Source: Elysia chlorotica (Eukaryota > Mollusca > Gastropoda > Plakobranchidae). Taken from it: 64,000 nucleotides of DNA. Positions 37,301-48,808 of this stretch are shown here, piece by piece. Where the stretch lies: contig RQTK01000541.1 of assembly GCA_003991915.1 (NCBI GenBank), forward strand, positions 49,633 through 113,632, given 5' to 3'. The number at the start of each line of letters is the position of its first letter. Position 1 is the first letter of the stretch. A model generated the notes under the pieces. That model did no database searches and had not been told where the DNA came from. It saw only the letters and a program-made list of their open reading frames with translations. The translations under genes were made by a program, and so were the position numbers.

Positions 37301-40300
37301 ATTAGCAATGGATATGCACTGTTAATTTTATAAATATAGAAATGATGTTAAAAGATAGTGTTTATCCTACATTGGAAAACTTACTAAACGTGTGATAATT
37401 CAAATTTCTCATAAACCGAATTTTCCAAGAGAATAGGTTATTTTTTCTCTTTGGCTCTATTAAAATCAGACTCCTATTCGAAATTTTCTTGGTTTGATTC
37501 TCTTAATTCAAAGCTCACACATTTAATAGGCATTGCAAAATTACTCTCTGTCAATTCAATGCATTTTGCTGGCCAACTCATGATGCTTTTAATAGAAATG
37601 GGGTTGGGAAAAGGTTGCCTTAGAAAGAAAACTATAGGAAAGAATCATAAACACTGTTTTTGATATAAGGTAATAAACTGTCTACTAATTTTAACATTTT
37701 TATGGTTCAGGTATGTCCCCTTCTGTAATTCAAATCCTCTTAATTCGAAGTTTAGATCAAATCCCAAGAATTTGAAATATGACGTTTCCACTGTATTCTT
37801 TTTATTTTTGAAATTTTCATCTCGCATTTTCTAACTTACTTAAATCACACTTTTATTATGATACAGAAATTCAGTGACCCCAGATGTCATTATTATCAAC
37901 TCAAGCAACAGTCAGGATCTGGAAAAGAAAGGCAGTGTGAGTCATCCTTTTCTTGCTCACTAGCTCACTGTTCAACTGCACTAGGATCCATTTATAAAAA
38001 TTTATATTATCATACATGGCTCTTGAAAATGACAGTATTTCACAAACTTGTATGTAATCTTTGTAGTCACCATGTTATTTTTTTAAACTTAATTTGTTTA
38101 ACCTAGATGCAAAAAAGTAAAAACTCAAAATAAAATTTAGTGTTTTCAGGTATTCCACCAAAAAGTTCATGAATTGTTTGCTCTTTTTATTTATTCCAAT
38201 ATTTGTTTATCTACATTGGATTAAATGGTGTATATTTCACATCACCTGAAATTATTTGTTCTTAACTAAAAACAAAACAAAAACAACTCTGAATATTTGA
38301 ATTAAAAAATGATTGTAGATTGACTGTGACATCTAGGTTACTGTTGATCTTCATTATCAAGCATTGAACTGAAACTTCATTTAGGTGAATGTTACAATTT
38401 TATTCGGATGGCACAAACTTATTGAACTTCATGATTTCTTTGTAGGTGTCTGCTTTAATTTGATGATATAATTACTTCTCCTTTCCTCTCTAAAAATGTT
38501 TTGTAGTAAGTAAATCTGAGAGGATATTTTGTTTCATGTTTCAATAGCACTTAATTTGATAAGCAATTAATACTTTTTTTTTTTACTTTTGAACCATACA
38601 GACATCTGCCATGCCGCCGCCAAAGTCCATGGAAAAGCCCCTGCCCGTCAGAATAAGCAAGCGGTTATCTGAACGCAGCCAGTCCAAAGAAATGGATCAA
38701 AATGAAACAGACAATTTAGACCAGTCAAGTGACCCATCTGAAGCTGAAACGACTAAAATCTCTTCAGCAGCCACTGCATCAGGAAAGGGAAGCACAGAGC
38801 AAGACAATAATGGCTCAGCAGTTCCCAAAGAAATTGAGCCATCTTCTGCAGTGGAAATTGAAGAAGAGTCTCCGTTTGTTATGTTTAGACAAAATGCATC
38901 TTATTCACCTCCACTTAGCGCTAGTCAAGGTTCCCAGACACGTGAAAAAGATTTATCTAAAAGTAGAGTTTCCCTTCGCAAAGTTCTGAGTGAAGATTCC
39001 ATGTCAAATTTTGACAAAAAAAAGAAGACCCAGAAAGAAAGAGAACCGCGGCGAGTGTCCTTGAGAAAACTTGACAGTCCTGCTAAAAATGATGGCAAGA
39101 CAAGCAAAGATTGCAAAGTTGCCATCAGTAAAATTGATAATGGAAATATTTTAAGCAGTGCCAAAAAGACACTGCTGGGCGAAGAGAAGAGCCAAATGGC
39201 ACAGACGGAATTGGAGAGTTCAGCTAAGAGTCAGGAGAATGAAAATTCTGTTTCAAACATACTTAGCAGTTGGTCGGGTCAGCTTAAAAAAAGTGTGCTC
39301 AATAAACGCAGTGAAAAGTCTCCAGAGCCAGAAGTCACAGCTGAAACTGAGCCCTCCATAACACTTGTTGAAGACACACAGTCACCTGACAATCTGAAGA
39401 AGCAAAAATGTAAACCAACTTCTGAGTCTATAACAGAGACCCCCACCAAAAATGAAGACAGCTCATCACCACATCTGAGATCATCAAGCGCTCGGAAATT
39501 GTTTTACGATGAGCCCAAGCAGAATTTGGATGAACCTACAGCAACTCCTAGATCCCAAAAAGGAGTTAGACAGCAACTGAAGTCAGCTGAGAGTACATCA
39601 AATATTGAAGATATGCCCTCTTCACAAGGGTTCCAAACATCCCCTGAGCTATCTAGAGAACAAGTCAAAACTCACGATCATCACACCATGTTTGGCTTCT
39701 CAGAACTTGGCAGCCAGGAATCTGAAGGTCCTTCAGCTGTCAGTGTTGGTGATAGTATTCAAGAGCCTTCAATTGTTTCTAGTAAGACGGGAGATAATGC
39801 TTCTCACAGCATGGAGGAGAGTGAGAACTTCATGCCCTTGCTGATGCCTACAATGGCTTCATCAACTCAGACTCAGCCATCGCTCTCTAGCTCTAAATCT
39901 TCCGAGACAAGCTCTAAAACAGAAACCAGCGCTAGTGAAACATCTTCATCAAAAGCAAGTTCCAGTCCAGACTTTTTCCCTGCACAGTCAACTTTCCAAG
40001 AGGACTCTCTAAAGGATGTTGTGAACAAGCGGAAGAGAGGAACCCCTAAAAAATTCTCCCCTAAAGAAAATGAGAGGCGAACAAGAAATTTGAAAAATGT
40101 TAAAACATCACCAGATGGAATGAAAAATCAAGCCATTCAGAAATCTAGGGAAAAATTACCAAACTGCTCACATGAATTTGGCGAAATAACACCAGATATG
40201 AAATCACCAACTAGTTCTACCCCACCACGAGGCCACAGTAGCACTAAAAGGAAAAGAAAATTATCAAAGGAATCCACTGAAAATTCTAAAGCAAGAAAAT

Positions 40301-43300
40301 CAATTTCCCCTGAAGTTGACAAAGAAGCTATTGCAATTTCAAATGTGCCCCAAGAAAAGCCAAGTCCATTTCAGCAAGCTAAAATAGGTGCTAGAGAAGA
40401 AAGAAGAAAAGTTTTGGGATCCCACTTAACAAGATCATCCAAAAAGCATCTATTAAGAACAAGACACAAGACCTCACCACCAAACAAATTTAGAAAACTG
40501 AACAGCGGTAGACAGGTAAAGACTAGTGGGGAAAGGTCAGAGCAAAATGTTTCAGATTCAGACAGCGATGACAACACGCCGCTCGTAAATCTAAAGAAGC
40601 CTTCAACAGTATCTACTATTCAAGGTGACACCACTGCAAACAGCAGAGAGGATGATCAGAATAATGAAAATGATTTGGCTGCTTTGGAGAATGATGAGCT
40701 TCCTACAAGTGATTTAAATACGACACATGGCAATAAAGATAATGGAGTAAGAGAAGCCTTAATCGACGTCTCGTCAAACACAAGATCTGCAGAATCCACG
40801 CCAACCAAGTCTGATAAAGCTCTCAACTATGCCGTTGTAGACGAAGCTCTGAACTCGGTTCTTTCTGAGATGGTGAAGGAAATATCTACACATCAAAACA
40901 GATCTGACGAGTCTCGGGCTCAGGCTTTGAACGAGGGCACCCCATTGCTGTTGTCAGAGGATGTGGATATGGATATAAACAGACAACCAGAGGAGTCCCA
41001 GGACCACTTGCAGGCAGGGCAGACAAGACATAGCCTCGAAGCAGACAGTGAGCTTGCTGCAGAATCTGTGTCGTTGGAACAAGAAGCAAGACCGGAGAAG
41101 CAGCAGAAATCATCAGCTTCTCACACAGTATCCACAAAGGATAACGCAAGTGCTTCTAGTCTTCATGCCGATGAAGAAACTACATCTGGCAATGCCAGTA
41201 ATCCAATGATACAGAATGGCAGTGAGGAAAGGTCTGAAAATATGGACATTTGTGAAAATAACCTGCCTTGTACTGACTTGGACATTGTGTCTCCAGATAA
41301 TAATAATGAAAAAGAGAACACACAAAATTCAAATGTGCCTGTGACGCTTGAACAAGATGTAGCTGAAAAAGAAGGAAATTCAAACCCAGCCAAGGAAAAA
41401 GACATAGATATGTTATCCACAGATTCAGATGATGAAATAGCTGGTGAGAAAAACTCTGGTGTTATGGAGAAATCGACTGACCGGAAATCTTTACTCTATG
41501 ACTGGTCCCCAAGCAAGTCCCCATCTTTTAGCATCTTGAAGAAATCGAAAGGACAGACACCTTCTCCTGGACGTGTGAGTCATTTGATTTTGGATCTGTT
41601 AATGTGGAGAATGAAAAAATGTAATTTTTATATTCTATCTGTTATCATAGTTTTCTATCAAGCTTTTTAAAATCAACCTGCAGGCTCCATTTCATAACTT
41701 CATAAAATAATGACAATTTAAATGAATATGTGTACTAAAATGTAGATTTTATGCAGTTTTAACAAGATAAAAGATATGGAATTTGTAAAATCATTATTGA
41801 AGGGTGTTTCTGTATAATTGTATGAACATATTATTTATTGAGACTACGCCATAGGTAAAAAACCTTTTAAAGGGAAGTATTCTCATAATCGAAACTGCAT
41901 TTACCTCTAAATTGAAGAGATAAAAGACAAAAGACAATGAAGAGCTGTCTCCTTGTTTTTAACTTAATTTCAAATGTACTATGATACATATCTGAAGAAG
42001 AAAAAATTCATAATAATGACATGACCCTTTCTCTGCTTTCTTTTTCACAATTTTAAAAAAAAAAAAAAACTTTGTTTTGCTCAACAGAATCGTGTATCTT
42101 TTGCTGAGCCAGTTGTGAATGGTGAGAGCCCAATCAGAGAAAAGTATCACTTGGAGTCAGTGCTGACACCCCCTATCACCTCAAAATCAACCAGTCAAAG
42201 AAGAGGCACGCCGTTCTCAAGGGTAAGATTAGATTTCTATTTTTCCATGAATTTCTTTATTGTGACTGAAAACTGATGAACAAAGAAGTTATCTTAACCC
42301 TCAAAGCCCTTCCAACCTCTAAAAATCTTCTTTTTCTTATTTTTTATATTGGTGCTTTGTAAAATTTAAACACAAGGAACATTTAACTTGATAGTTAAAA
42401 TAAACTTTTGTAAGGATGGTTACGTGTTATACCAGTGACCCCTTAAGAAGGTTGAATATTTGGTATTATTTACATAATCACAATGAGGTAAAGAGGGAAA
42501 AAAAAGAAACAATTAAAAAACCCCCAGCAGAAATGTTTTTTTACAGGCCAAAATATTCATGTAATGATTGAAACTATATACTAATTTATTTCCCCACATT
42601 TTTAAAATTGCAATTTGAAGTTTATTGAATGAGGAAATCTATATTTTAGGAAAAGGAAAGAAATGACCTTTTTAAAAAAATTCATACAGCTTTTTTATTC
42701 CCTTACTTGAGTTGAGATTTTATTTTTTTGTTTTTTCTTCTGCAGTCTTTAGGCAAAGTTTCTGGTTACAAAAGACGGCTAAGTCAAAATGCAAGACAGG
42801 TAGGAAATATTGGAATGTTTAGTTATATTATTTGTCCTTAAATTTGAAATTTTCAGTTCATTTTAAAATGTGTTTAATTAAAAAAAATTTTTTAAAGTAC
42901 AGCTAAAGGAAAAGAAACTGATTTCTGGGGGACAAAAATTAAATACAGGTTCAGATTGTTTTTAGAGTACTGTTTGAGACTATCATATCTATTTTCTCTA
43001 GAGCAAAATGTTTGCTTAGTTTGTCCCAAGTATTAATTTTTTTTTTTAAAGAATCCAATATAATTTTAAAAATGTGTTAATATTTCCACTTTTAATACTC
43101 GTGTCTGGAATGGAGTTCAAAGCTCCCTGGTTATTCTATCCTTCAACATAGCTGCCAACCAGTACGTAAAATATTCATCTAGTACATAAACCTCTCAAGT
43201 ATATCATGGTTAAAAATATGTATTTGACGGTATCCATATAAACATTTGGGTGTCCCCTCTATTGCTCATTGTTTGCAGCCGTTTTCTTCAGTAACGCCTG

Positions 43301-46300
43301 GTTAGCCCAGCCTTCTACTGGGCTAATTCTTGTTTTAGTCACATAAGTACCTCCTGTCCTTCGTGGCGCTGGGGTTGGTCGAGCCTCTAATGAACTTGTA
43401 GGCTGATGTTCACTCACGGCTCTTTTAGTAAATGCAGTAAATAGCGTAATAATATAGTGGCGAGTTGAATACAGTATGGTCTATATATTCAGTTTCTAGC
43501 CACTGGTTCAGATGTGGCCCAACAAAATAGACGTCATGCAAGCTATCCATATTATCTATCCGATTTTAAGGTAGTTTCGTTTCATTTATTCAAGACATTT
43601 ACTAAGCTTATAACCATTGGTTTTATTGGTTGATGTTAAACTTTTTTTTTTTACTAACGTTCGGTCATAATTTTCCGTTTGGGTTGTGTTCAATAGCGAA
43701 ATACACAGTTGGTGTCTGCCTCGCAAAACATCAATTTGCATTGATTAATGAATTCAATGTTGTGACAGTGACTATTATAAGTTAAAGAACCGAGGTTTTG
43801 CCATAGTATAGCATATAATATCTCGATTAAATGTTCTTATCTATTGGGAAGAGTATATCACTGCTTTTTAGTTATCGGCGTTGAACGCGTTTTAGCTGTA
43901 GTGCTAGAGCATATAATTATTTTACTTTTTTTTTTAGTCCTTCTCAACAATCAGTCACGACGCTTCACGTTCCTGTGGCCTATGACCCGCCTCTATCTCT
44001 GAATTGTGAGATGGAAAGAAAAAAAAAGCATTTATTAAATTTCCTTTAGTCTCAATTTCACAATATTATTATTAACTTGCATTATTTTATTGTTTACTGG
44101 TAAGTGGTATGTTTTTTTTTTCAGGTCCGCCTTCTACAAGGTCCAGATAGCCTCCCAGGAAGTCCAACCAAGAGCCAGTCACAGACTCAGTACAAAGCTA
44201 CTCAGGAGTCCCAACTGGACAGCAAGAACCCAATCTTTCCGGATTTAATAGACTGCTCCAAACCTGTAGATGACATTCTGCCTCAGCTGACGTCTTCTCT
44301 ATGGTACACATGTTTTTTTAATGTTTTTTTTTGTTTTTTGTTTTTATTATTATTTTCTAATTTATGTCAATAGCCTAGCCTATGTATGGTTAGTGCTTTG
44401 GTGAATTATCCAAAGTAAGTTAATTAAATCACATGAACATTATGATTTTTTTAGAGGCTCTAAATGCTTTTTATGTTAATTCCATGTGGGAAAAATATGA
44501 TATATCCTTATATGACTTAGGAGATTCATAGTCATACCCATTTTTCAAATTGTATCAAGTTAGCTTATGTTGTCTAGTCTCAACAGTACAGCTTTAACAA
44601 TGTTACCACCATTTAAAGCCATCATTTTGAGTAATATAGAATAATCTACAACTTTACAATGCACATGTAACATTACTAACTGCAAGTTATAACTAGAAAT
44701 TAATAAAGTGGAAAGCTTTTCAATTCATCGATTGTAGTGAATAAATCAATTATACAAGTAGCAATATCTTTTGTTAACTATCATAGAAAGAGGACAGTTG
44801 AATTAAATGAAGGCTGCTTGTTGGAAACAACTTGTGAATTAGAAAAAAAAAAAGAATAAAGTCCATATTTTTCCATTTTGTTGTGTTATAGGTATAGAGG
44901 GCTACATCATATGATGAAAGGTCGCAGCCTCAACACAATCGGAGATCTGGCTGCTCTGACTGAGGTGCAAATCAACCAGCTCCCTATTCGCCACCCGAAA
45001 ATTGATACAGTGAGGATTACCTTGAAGAATTACATGGCCCAGCACGGTCTCTTCAAACCTCTGATAAAGTTGAGCACCCTAGATGCAAGCAGCTCACCCA
45101 ACTCAAAGGGAGCGACAATGGAACAAGGTAATGAAAATACTCAGCCTTGGTATCCCTGCACTGTTTCTATGTGGCAGAACATAAACATTTTTTACATTGA
45201 TCTCGGGATCCGTCAGCTGCTGACAGTGGACATTTCGAAATCAAACAGTTGTATTAGAGTCATCAATTTTTAAATTTTTTTTGTAATAAATTGAAAATAA
45301 TTATATTCCTATTAATTTTGAAACATGTTGAAATAGACAACAGTATTCAAATGGCAATCATGAGAGATTTGTTTCTGATTTTTTAAAGTAAATTTTTTCG
45401 TCTAATTCAGAAACAATATTCAAATTTAGTGGAGTTCATTTCACTTAGTAATAAAGTCTCATTTTTATATAATTTGGAAAAAATCAAACACGCTCATACT
45501 CATGCAGTCAATTGAGTTTTCCTCATTCGTTTTAAAACTAATTTTCAGCTGTTACTCCTTCGAGCATTGCAGACGAAGGAATAGAAATCAGACGCCATGA
45601 TGATGATCTTGACAGACTCTCACCAATTGAAGGTTAGTGAATTTAAAATATATATATATGATATATCTCTTCATAAGTAATTTATGATCATTTATTAACA
45701 TATGGTGCATGCATTTCCCCTAAAGAAACAGTCAGGGCAGAAAGGAGCTCAGATGAAAGTATGATTGTGTTAATTCTGCAATATTTAGTGAACATCAGCA
45801 TTGGTAGAAATAAATGTTTTAATTGCATAGCTTATTAAGTAAATCTTCTTTAAGGGGTCGATGAAATTATCGCATGTGATGGAAAAATTAATTTTAAGAT
45901 AAATGTTAATGAGCTATTAAAGCTCTGTATCTTTTTTCCCAAACTCTTTAAATTTTTTTAGACTGTTAGAATTTCTTATTTTGTTAAGTTATTTGCGGAC
46001 ATGCCTCACTATTACACATTTAGAGGCAGGGTTAGCTCAGTCAAGGGAGAGGATGGCCTCTGACTTAAATCTGGGTAGAGTTGTCTTGTTACCCACAGGT
46101 TTGGGCAGGGTCATGACAAAGTTCTTGTATGGCCACATAAACATTGTCAGACACTGGTCTTAGGGACCCATGTGCGAGAAATTGTTGACAAAATAATTGA
46201 CTTAAAAAAACATCTAACTCAAACCCTTAGACACATACCCTGATTTGATTCCCTGTCAGATAGCAAATTCTTTTTTTTTTTTTTCCCTTGTTAAATGAAA

Positions 46301-46953
46301 TATATGTGCTGCCCAATATCAAAAAGAAGTTTTGGAATTTAATCAAGAGGTCAAGATTCGCAAGATCATTTCTGCATAGCTATCATTCACTGTACATTTA
46401 TTATAATAATGATAGGCCCAATTTGTGAGACTATAGGTTCAGTGAGATGTTTCACGAGCCAGGGTGACGCATGTCAAGTCTACTTCTTATTGATATACGG
46501 TTGTTAACCTATCTTCAGAGTTTTTACTAAGAAGGAAGTTTTAGCCTCTTGATTCCTTGTGGAACATGTAGGGCTGCAACTAAGATGGAAGCTACCACCT
46601 TCATTATCCCCACCCACATATCCTCCAGGTGAAACCTATCACTATATCACACTCTCTAGTGTAACTCTGGATTATTCTGCTTTTCAGGTGTTGGTCCTGA
46701 ATTGTGCTCCACTGCAGCTCCTTCTAGCAGCAACAACAGTAAAGGAGAAAGTACTGTTTCTTCAGAGGTCCACCAGCAATGGGAATCAAGCATCACCTCC
46801 ACCCTAACCAAGCTAGTGGAAGATACCAACAATGATGACAATATACTGAAAAGCCTTAAAACCGTAGAATTATTTGAAGTGCATGAAAAACTAAATCACC
46901 TGTTTTCCGCTGTTGTTGGAGAGATGAAAAGTCGACGTTTCTGCAGTTTCTGA
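21451..46953 (+). CDS. RIF1: RIF1, telomere-associated protein / replication-timing regulator, complete, 32 coding exons
   Basis: RIF1 binds chromatin, recruits protein phosphatase 1 to restrain origin firing, and acts with 53BP1 in double-strand break repair; this role is family knowledge. Exons joined by eye: 21414-21536 (ATG 21451), 21946-22110, 22543-22681, 23118-23212, 23630-23816, 24139-24228, 24482-24614, 24829-24980, 25482-25533, 25845-26012, 27113-27217, 27758-27915, 28601-28678, 29247-29344, 30179-30359, 31605-31709, 32254-32400, 32633-32872, 33442-33633, 33836-34038, 34288-34396, 34868-35095, 35789-35871, 36692-36775, 37867-37936, 38602-41574, 42088-42222, 42746-42799, 44125-44303, 44892-45127, 45549-45632, 46688-46953. 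All phases agree and the total is 7,275 nt, a 2,424-residue protein, close to vertebrate RIF1 (about 2,470). Motifs that fit RIF1 include NEVNQGDALE, LTEHQKEVLK, PAMYNNLD, SILK, RVSF and TIGDLAALT. The least certain boundary is the start of the 29247 exon: that acceptor keeps phase but has a poor pyrimidine tract. The 21414 exon is open upstream of the ATG, so 5' non-coding exons are likely and were not found. Confidence 0.95.
22682..23117 (+). other. RIF1: GC-AG intron in RIF1 (intron 3)
   Basis: The exon ends ...AAGTCACAG and is followed by GCAAGTTAA, so the intron begins GC rather than GT. It ends ATTACAG before ATTGCATC. The donor matches the strong non-canonical consensus AG|GCAAGT. No usable GT donor that preserves the frame lies nearby, and both neighbouring exons join in phase 0. 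GC-AG introns are a minor but well known class. Confidence 0.8.
26084..26823. mobile_element. Non-autonomous DNA transposon with TIRs in RIF1 intron 10
   Basis: The left end ACAGAGCTGCCAACCCGTAC and the inverted right end ACAGAGCTGCCTACC are near-perfect terminal inverted repeats about 740 bp apart. No transposase frame is visible, so it is MITE-like. A clear target-site duplication was not identified. Related termini occur at 27945-28304. Confidence 0.6.
27945..28304. mobile_element. Short TIR element in RIF1 intron 12, related to the 26084 element
   Basis: Left GCTGCCAACCAGTACG and inverted right TAGCTGCCAACTTTTC define about 360 bp. It starts only about 30 bp after exon 12's donor. A similar terminus (ATAGCTGCCAACCAGTACG) occurs at about 43149 without a visible partner end. 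Confidence 0.5.
30397..31212. mobile_element. pogo/Tigger-like non-autonomous element in RIF1 intron 15
   Basis: Ends are CAGTGGTCTCCGCATAAGAA and, inverted at the right, CAGTGGTCTCCTAAGAACC. Both sides are flanked by TA (30395-30396 and 31213-31214), the target of Tc1/mariner/pogo elements. It is 816 bp with no transposase frame. It contains a further diverged repeat (30666-30995). Confidence 0.7.
30666..30995 (+). repeat. Diverged interspersed repeat, partner of 43465-43812
   Basis: Shares CAGTTTCTAGCCACTGGTTC, ACTAACGT...GTCATAATTTT and TTAATGAATTCAATGTTGTG in the same order with 43465-43812. It sits inside the pogo-like element of intron 15. Confidence 0.6.
34868..37936 (+). CDS. RIF1: RIF1 exons 22-25: linker after the solenoid
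   Basis: Four exons (34868-35095, 35789-35871, 36692-36775, 37867-37936) encode about residues 962-1116. Exon 22 is Pro/Ser-rich with several SP sites (MLSPKRPRAS, VSPVAG, VSPPPA), candidates for cyclin-dependent kinase phosphorylation. Exon 23 holds the strongly conserved block EFVVINSP followed by LTEHQKEVLKEKR. Exon 24 holds PAMYNNLDASQD. Both blocks occur in the same order in human RIF1. Exon 25 ends in AGT before GTGAGT, giving phase 0 into the giant exon. The intron between exons 23 and 24 contains a LINE fragment. Confidence 0.9.
36000..36565 (+). mobile_element. LINE fragment: 3' end of a reverse-transcriptase ORF in RIF1 intron 23
   Basis: SETWRVTKTN followed by LQSFTNRCLKNILNVRWPEV lies in one frame (from about 36145). 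WGWIGHTLRKSVSNITRHAL, the WW/GRSRQTWWRSTD stretch and WAELKTSQNQVRWRGF lie in another (open 36260-36565). This is the characteristic C-terminal tail of many non-LTR retrotransposon RT proteins. One frame change occurs between about 36240 and 36260. The 5' part is missing and the copy is dead. Confidence 0.75.
37370..37794. mobile_element. pogo-like MITE in RIF1 intron 24
   Basis: The left end CATTGGAAAACTTACTAAAC and the inverted right end CAGTGGAAACGTCATATTTC are flanked by TA on both sides (37368-37369, 37795-37796). The subterminal parts contain ATTCAAATTTCTC / TTTCAAATTCTTG inverted copies. It is 425 bp and non-coding. Confidence 0.6.
38602..41574 (+). CDS. RIF1: RIF1 exon 26: giant exon for the disordered central region
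   Basis: This single 2,973-bp exon (991 codons, phase 0 at both ends) encodes about residues 1117-2107. The acceptor is ATACAG before ACATCT and the donor is GTGAGT at 41575. The product is low in hydrophobic residues and rich in Ser, Glu, Lys, Thr and Asn, as expected for an intrinsically disordered chain. It has many SP/TP and SQ/TQ pairs (for example SQGSQ, TPRSQK, TQTQ), potential CDK and ATM/ATR sites by sequence only. Basic clusters such as TKRKRKL look like nuclear localisation signals. The exon ends just after the SILK motif. A giant central exon is also seen in vertebrate RIF1. Confidence 0.94.
41530..42102 (+). other. RIF1: RIF1 tandem PP1-docking motifs SILK and RVSF, split by an intron
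   Basis: SILK is encoded at 41530-41541 (about residues 2093-2096) at the end of the giant exon. RVSF is encoded at 42091-42102 (about residues 2109-2112), at the second codon of the next exon. In RIF1 proteins this pair recruits PP1, which counteracts DDK phosphorylation of MCM. Twelve residues separate the two motifs. The context FSILKK and NRVSFAEP closely resembles the animal RIF1 consensus. Both motifs look intact. Confidence 0.93.
42746..46953 (+). CDS. RIF1: RIF1 exons 28-32: C-terminal domain and C-terminus
   Basis: Exons 42746-42799, 44125-44303, 44892-45127, 45549-45632 and 46688-46953 encode about residues 2153-2424. Exons 29-30 carry the conserved C-terminal fold: FPDLIDCSKPVDDILPQLTS, then the MKGRSLNTIGDLAALT and INQLPIRHPKIDTVR stretches. 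Human RIF1 has matching blocks in its DNA-binding C-terminal domain. The last exon starts at 46688, is Ser-rich at first, and ends with a leucine-rich amphipathic stretch and MKSRRFCSF before TGA. The last intron contains SINE-like and other interspersed repeats right up to the acceptor. Confidence 0.92.
43465..43812 (+). repeat. Diverged interspersed repeat, partner of 30666-30995
   Basis: Same ordered blocks as the copy in intron 15; located in RIF1 intron 28 (42800-44124). Upstream sequence from about 43149 begins like the TIR elements at 26084 and 27945, so it may be part of a larger related element. Confidence 0.55.
45139..45235 (+). mobile_element. SINE-core fragment just after RIF1 exon 30
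   Basis: GGTATCCCTGCACTGTTTCT then GTGGCAGAACATAAACATT and TCGGGATCCGTC resemble the core region of the window's SINEs. It starts about 12 bp after the exon's splice donor. Confidence 0.45.
46024..46200 (+). mobile_element. tRNA-derived SINE-like element in the last RIF1 intron
   Basis: It begins GGCAGGGTTAGCTCAGTCAA, an excellent match to a tRNA box A, and later has GGCCACATAAACATTGTCAG and TCTTAGGGACCC, matching the conserved SINE core. No clear target-site duplication was seen. Confidence 0.6.
46532..46645 (+). repeat. Interspersed repeat copy 1 (partner at 47673)
   Basis: GAAGGAAGTTTTAGCCTCTT to TCCTCCAGGTGAAAC matches 47673-47795 with a few changes and a short insertion difference. It lies in the last RIF1 intron, about 40 bp before the final exon's acceptor. 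Confidence 0.7.
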
Positions 46954-47146
46954 TCAATAATTTTAGAACTTGTATGCTTTGTATATTTTGATCATTGCTA
47001 CTCAAAATGTATTTTATTTTAGATAAATTGCTAAAGCAGTTGTTTTAAGGAAATCTCCATAATCTTTGTACGAATTTAGATTATTTACACACTGAATGGA
47101 ATTAAAGATAATTAAAATGTATTAAAAAAATTTTGGGTAATAGGGA

Positions 47147-47152
47147 AATAAA
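47147..47152 (+). other. Candidate RIF1 poly(A) signal AATAAA
   Basis: AATAAA lies about 190 bp downstream of the RIF1 stop codon in AT-rich sequence, a normal position for a proximal polyadenylation signal. Another AATAAA at 47582-47587 and one at 48421-48426 could serve longer 3' UTRs. Which is used cannot be told from sequence. Confidence 0.45.
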
Positions 47153-47581
47153 ACCATACTCCAGTGGACTTATTTTCTACATCATATTTATATTTTTGTA
47201 TAGACTTTCAGTGCTTTGAATTTATTCAGTCATGGTTGATTTTTTACCAGCTTAAATTGTGCTGAGAAGAAAGGAATTGAAAATAGTTCTTGCACAATGG
47301 GAATTGTACAAGATTTTTTTATGGTGTTTTGTTGTGTCTGGTATGAGTTGTGAAATATTGAAGTTGAAAAAAAAAATGTTGAATTTTTATTGCATTTTGG
47401 GGTTGTTATTTTGTTTGTCCTGTATTTGTTTTGTAATTTATTTTAAGAGTTCAACTTTGCTTGATATTACAAGGGCATTAACGAAACAACATTCAGTTTT
47501 ATTGAGGCAAACCAAAAAATGTTTTAACAATATTTTTTGCCACTTTGAGACTTATCTCCATGTGTCATCATGATCCATCAT

Positions 47582-47587
47582 AATAAA
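47582..47587 (+). other. Alternative RIF1 poly(A) signal AATAAA
   Basis: A second AATAAA about 630 bp after the RIF1 stop codon. An interspersed repeat starts soon after it (47673), so the original 3' end probably lies at or before this point. Confidence 0.35.
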
Positions 47588-47672
47588 AGCACTATGTATT
47601 TTGGTACTGGATCCAATCAGGTATATCTGCATAGGTATAGAGAAAATGTTATTGTGCCAGTAAAATTGGCAA

Positions 47673-47795
47673 GGAAGGAAGTTTTAGCCTCTTGATTCCC
47701 TGTGGAACATGTAGCGCTGCAACTAAGAAGGAAGCAACCACCTTTATTATCCCCACCCACATACAACAAATCCTCCAGGTGAAACATATCATCAC
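47673..47795 (+). repeat. Interspersed repeat copy 2 (partner at 46532)
   Basis: Same element as 46532-46645, located after RIF1's alternative poly(A) signal. It carries an extra CAACAAA before TCCTCCAGGTGAAAC. Class unknown. Confidence 0.7.
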
Positions 47796-48550
47796 CACCA
47801 CTAACCTTGCATGCTCAGGTAAATTTTAAAACATGATGTACCTACAGAGCGTAGCTGTCTATGAATTTGATTTTTTTTTCTTTTAGCCAAACTCTAATGA
47901 ATTCTTTTCTGAAAGTGGCAGAGTTGAAGTTGATTTGAATCAGTGAATAGATGTTGACGAATATTTGGTATTCACAGTAATGGACATACGCCTTTGCATT
48001 ATTGCCTCCAAATTTTTTTTTTATATTCAAAACTGTTGCTGTAAATTTTAGAAAATTGATGCTGAAGAATAAACTTTTATTGCTGGAAGTGGAACACGAG
48101 ATTAGCAAAAATCGAGTTGTAATCTGGTTTATGTAAGGCTCTCCTTGCAGATTTTATTCACAGGGATCTTTTTGGTATGTTGAAATTTATAAGCAATTAT
48201 TGTTGGTTGTAATGATAATCGTAACATTAATTTGAAAGAAGTAAATGAAAAGCAGGCTAAGTTTTTGTTGTTTTTTGTCCCTCCTTAGCAACATTGTATA
48301 GTTTGAACTTTCATATATATTATAATGCTTCTGTTGCTTGTGTACAATTATTCCTTAAATGCATTAGTACATTAATTTTTTTAATCCAAATGTTTTTGAA
48401 TGGAAAATAATTAAATGTAAAATAAAATGTTAATTTTTATTTCTTTTTGTCCTTTTTTTTAATAGTTAATTTTATGTGTCATCTCTGCTCTCTTAGAATG
48501 CGATTTGATGTCTTTCCTGATCTAAAGATGGTTTTTATCCCTCTCATTGA

Positions 48551-48808
48551 GTAGGGCGCGGTGGTCCTGGGGTAGACCATCGGCTTCCGGCGCAAAAGGT
48601 CTGGATTTGAGCCCTGGCGATTTCTCTCCCTTTTGTTGGGTTGGTGTCAGTTTAATGTAACCGGCTGAGACAGGAGTAATGGCATCCCCGCCCTATCTCG
48701 TGTGTGGCAGCACATAAAATTGTCAGACGTCAATCTTGGGGTCTTTCCACAATATAGCCTATATAGTGCTGATGTTGGATGTTAAATCAACTCAACAACA
48801 ATCAACAA
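48551..48808 (+). mobile_element. tRNA-derived SINE, full length (258 bp), perfect 12-bp target-site duplication
   Basis: Flanked by CCCTCTCATTGA at 48539-48550 and 48809-48820. It starts GTAGGGCGCGGTGGTCC, has a box-B-like GATTTGAGCCC and the core GGCAGCACATAAAATTGTCA, and ends in CAACTCAACAACA-type short repeats rather than poly(A). It lies in the intergenic stretch after RIF1. Confidence 0.88.

Noticed and set aside
46024-46095. Functional tRNA gene
   Set aside because: The box A is good, but there is no complete cloverleaf and a SINE core follows.
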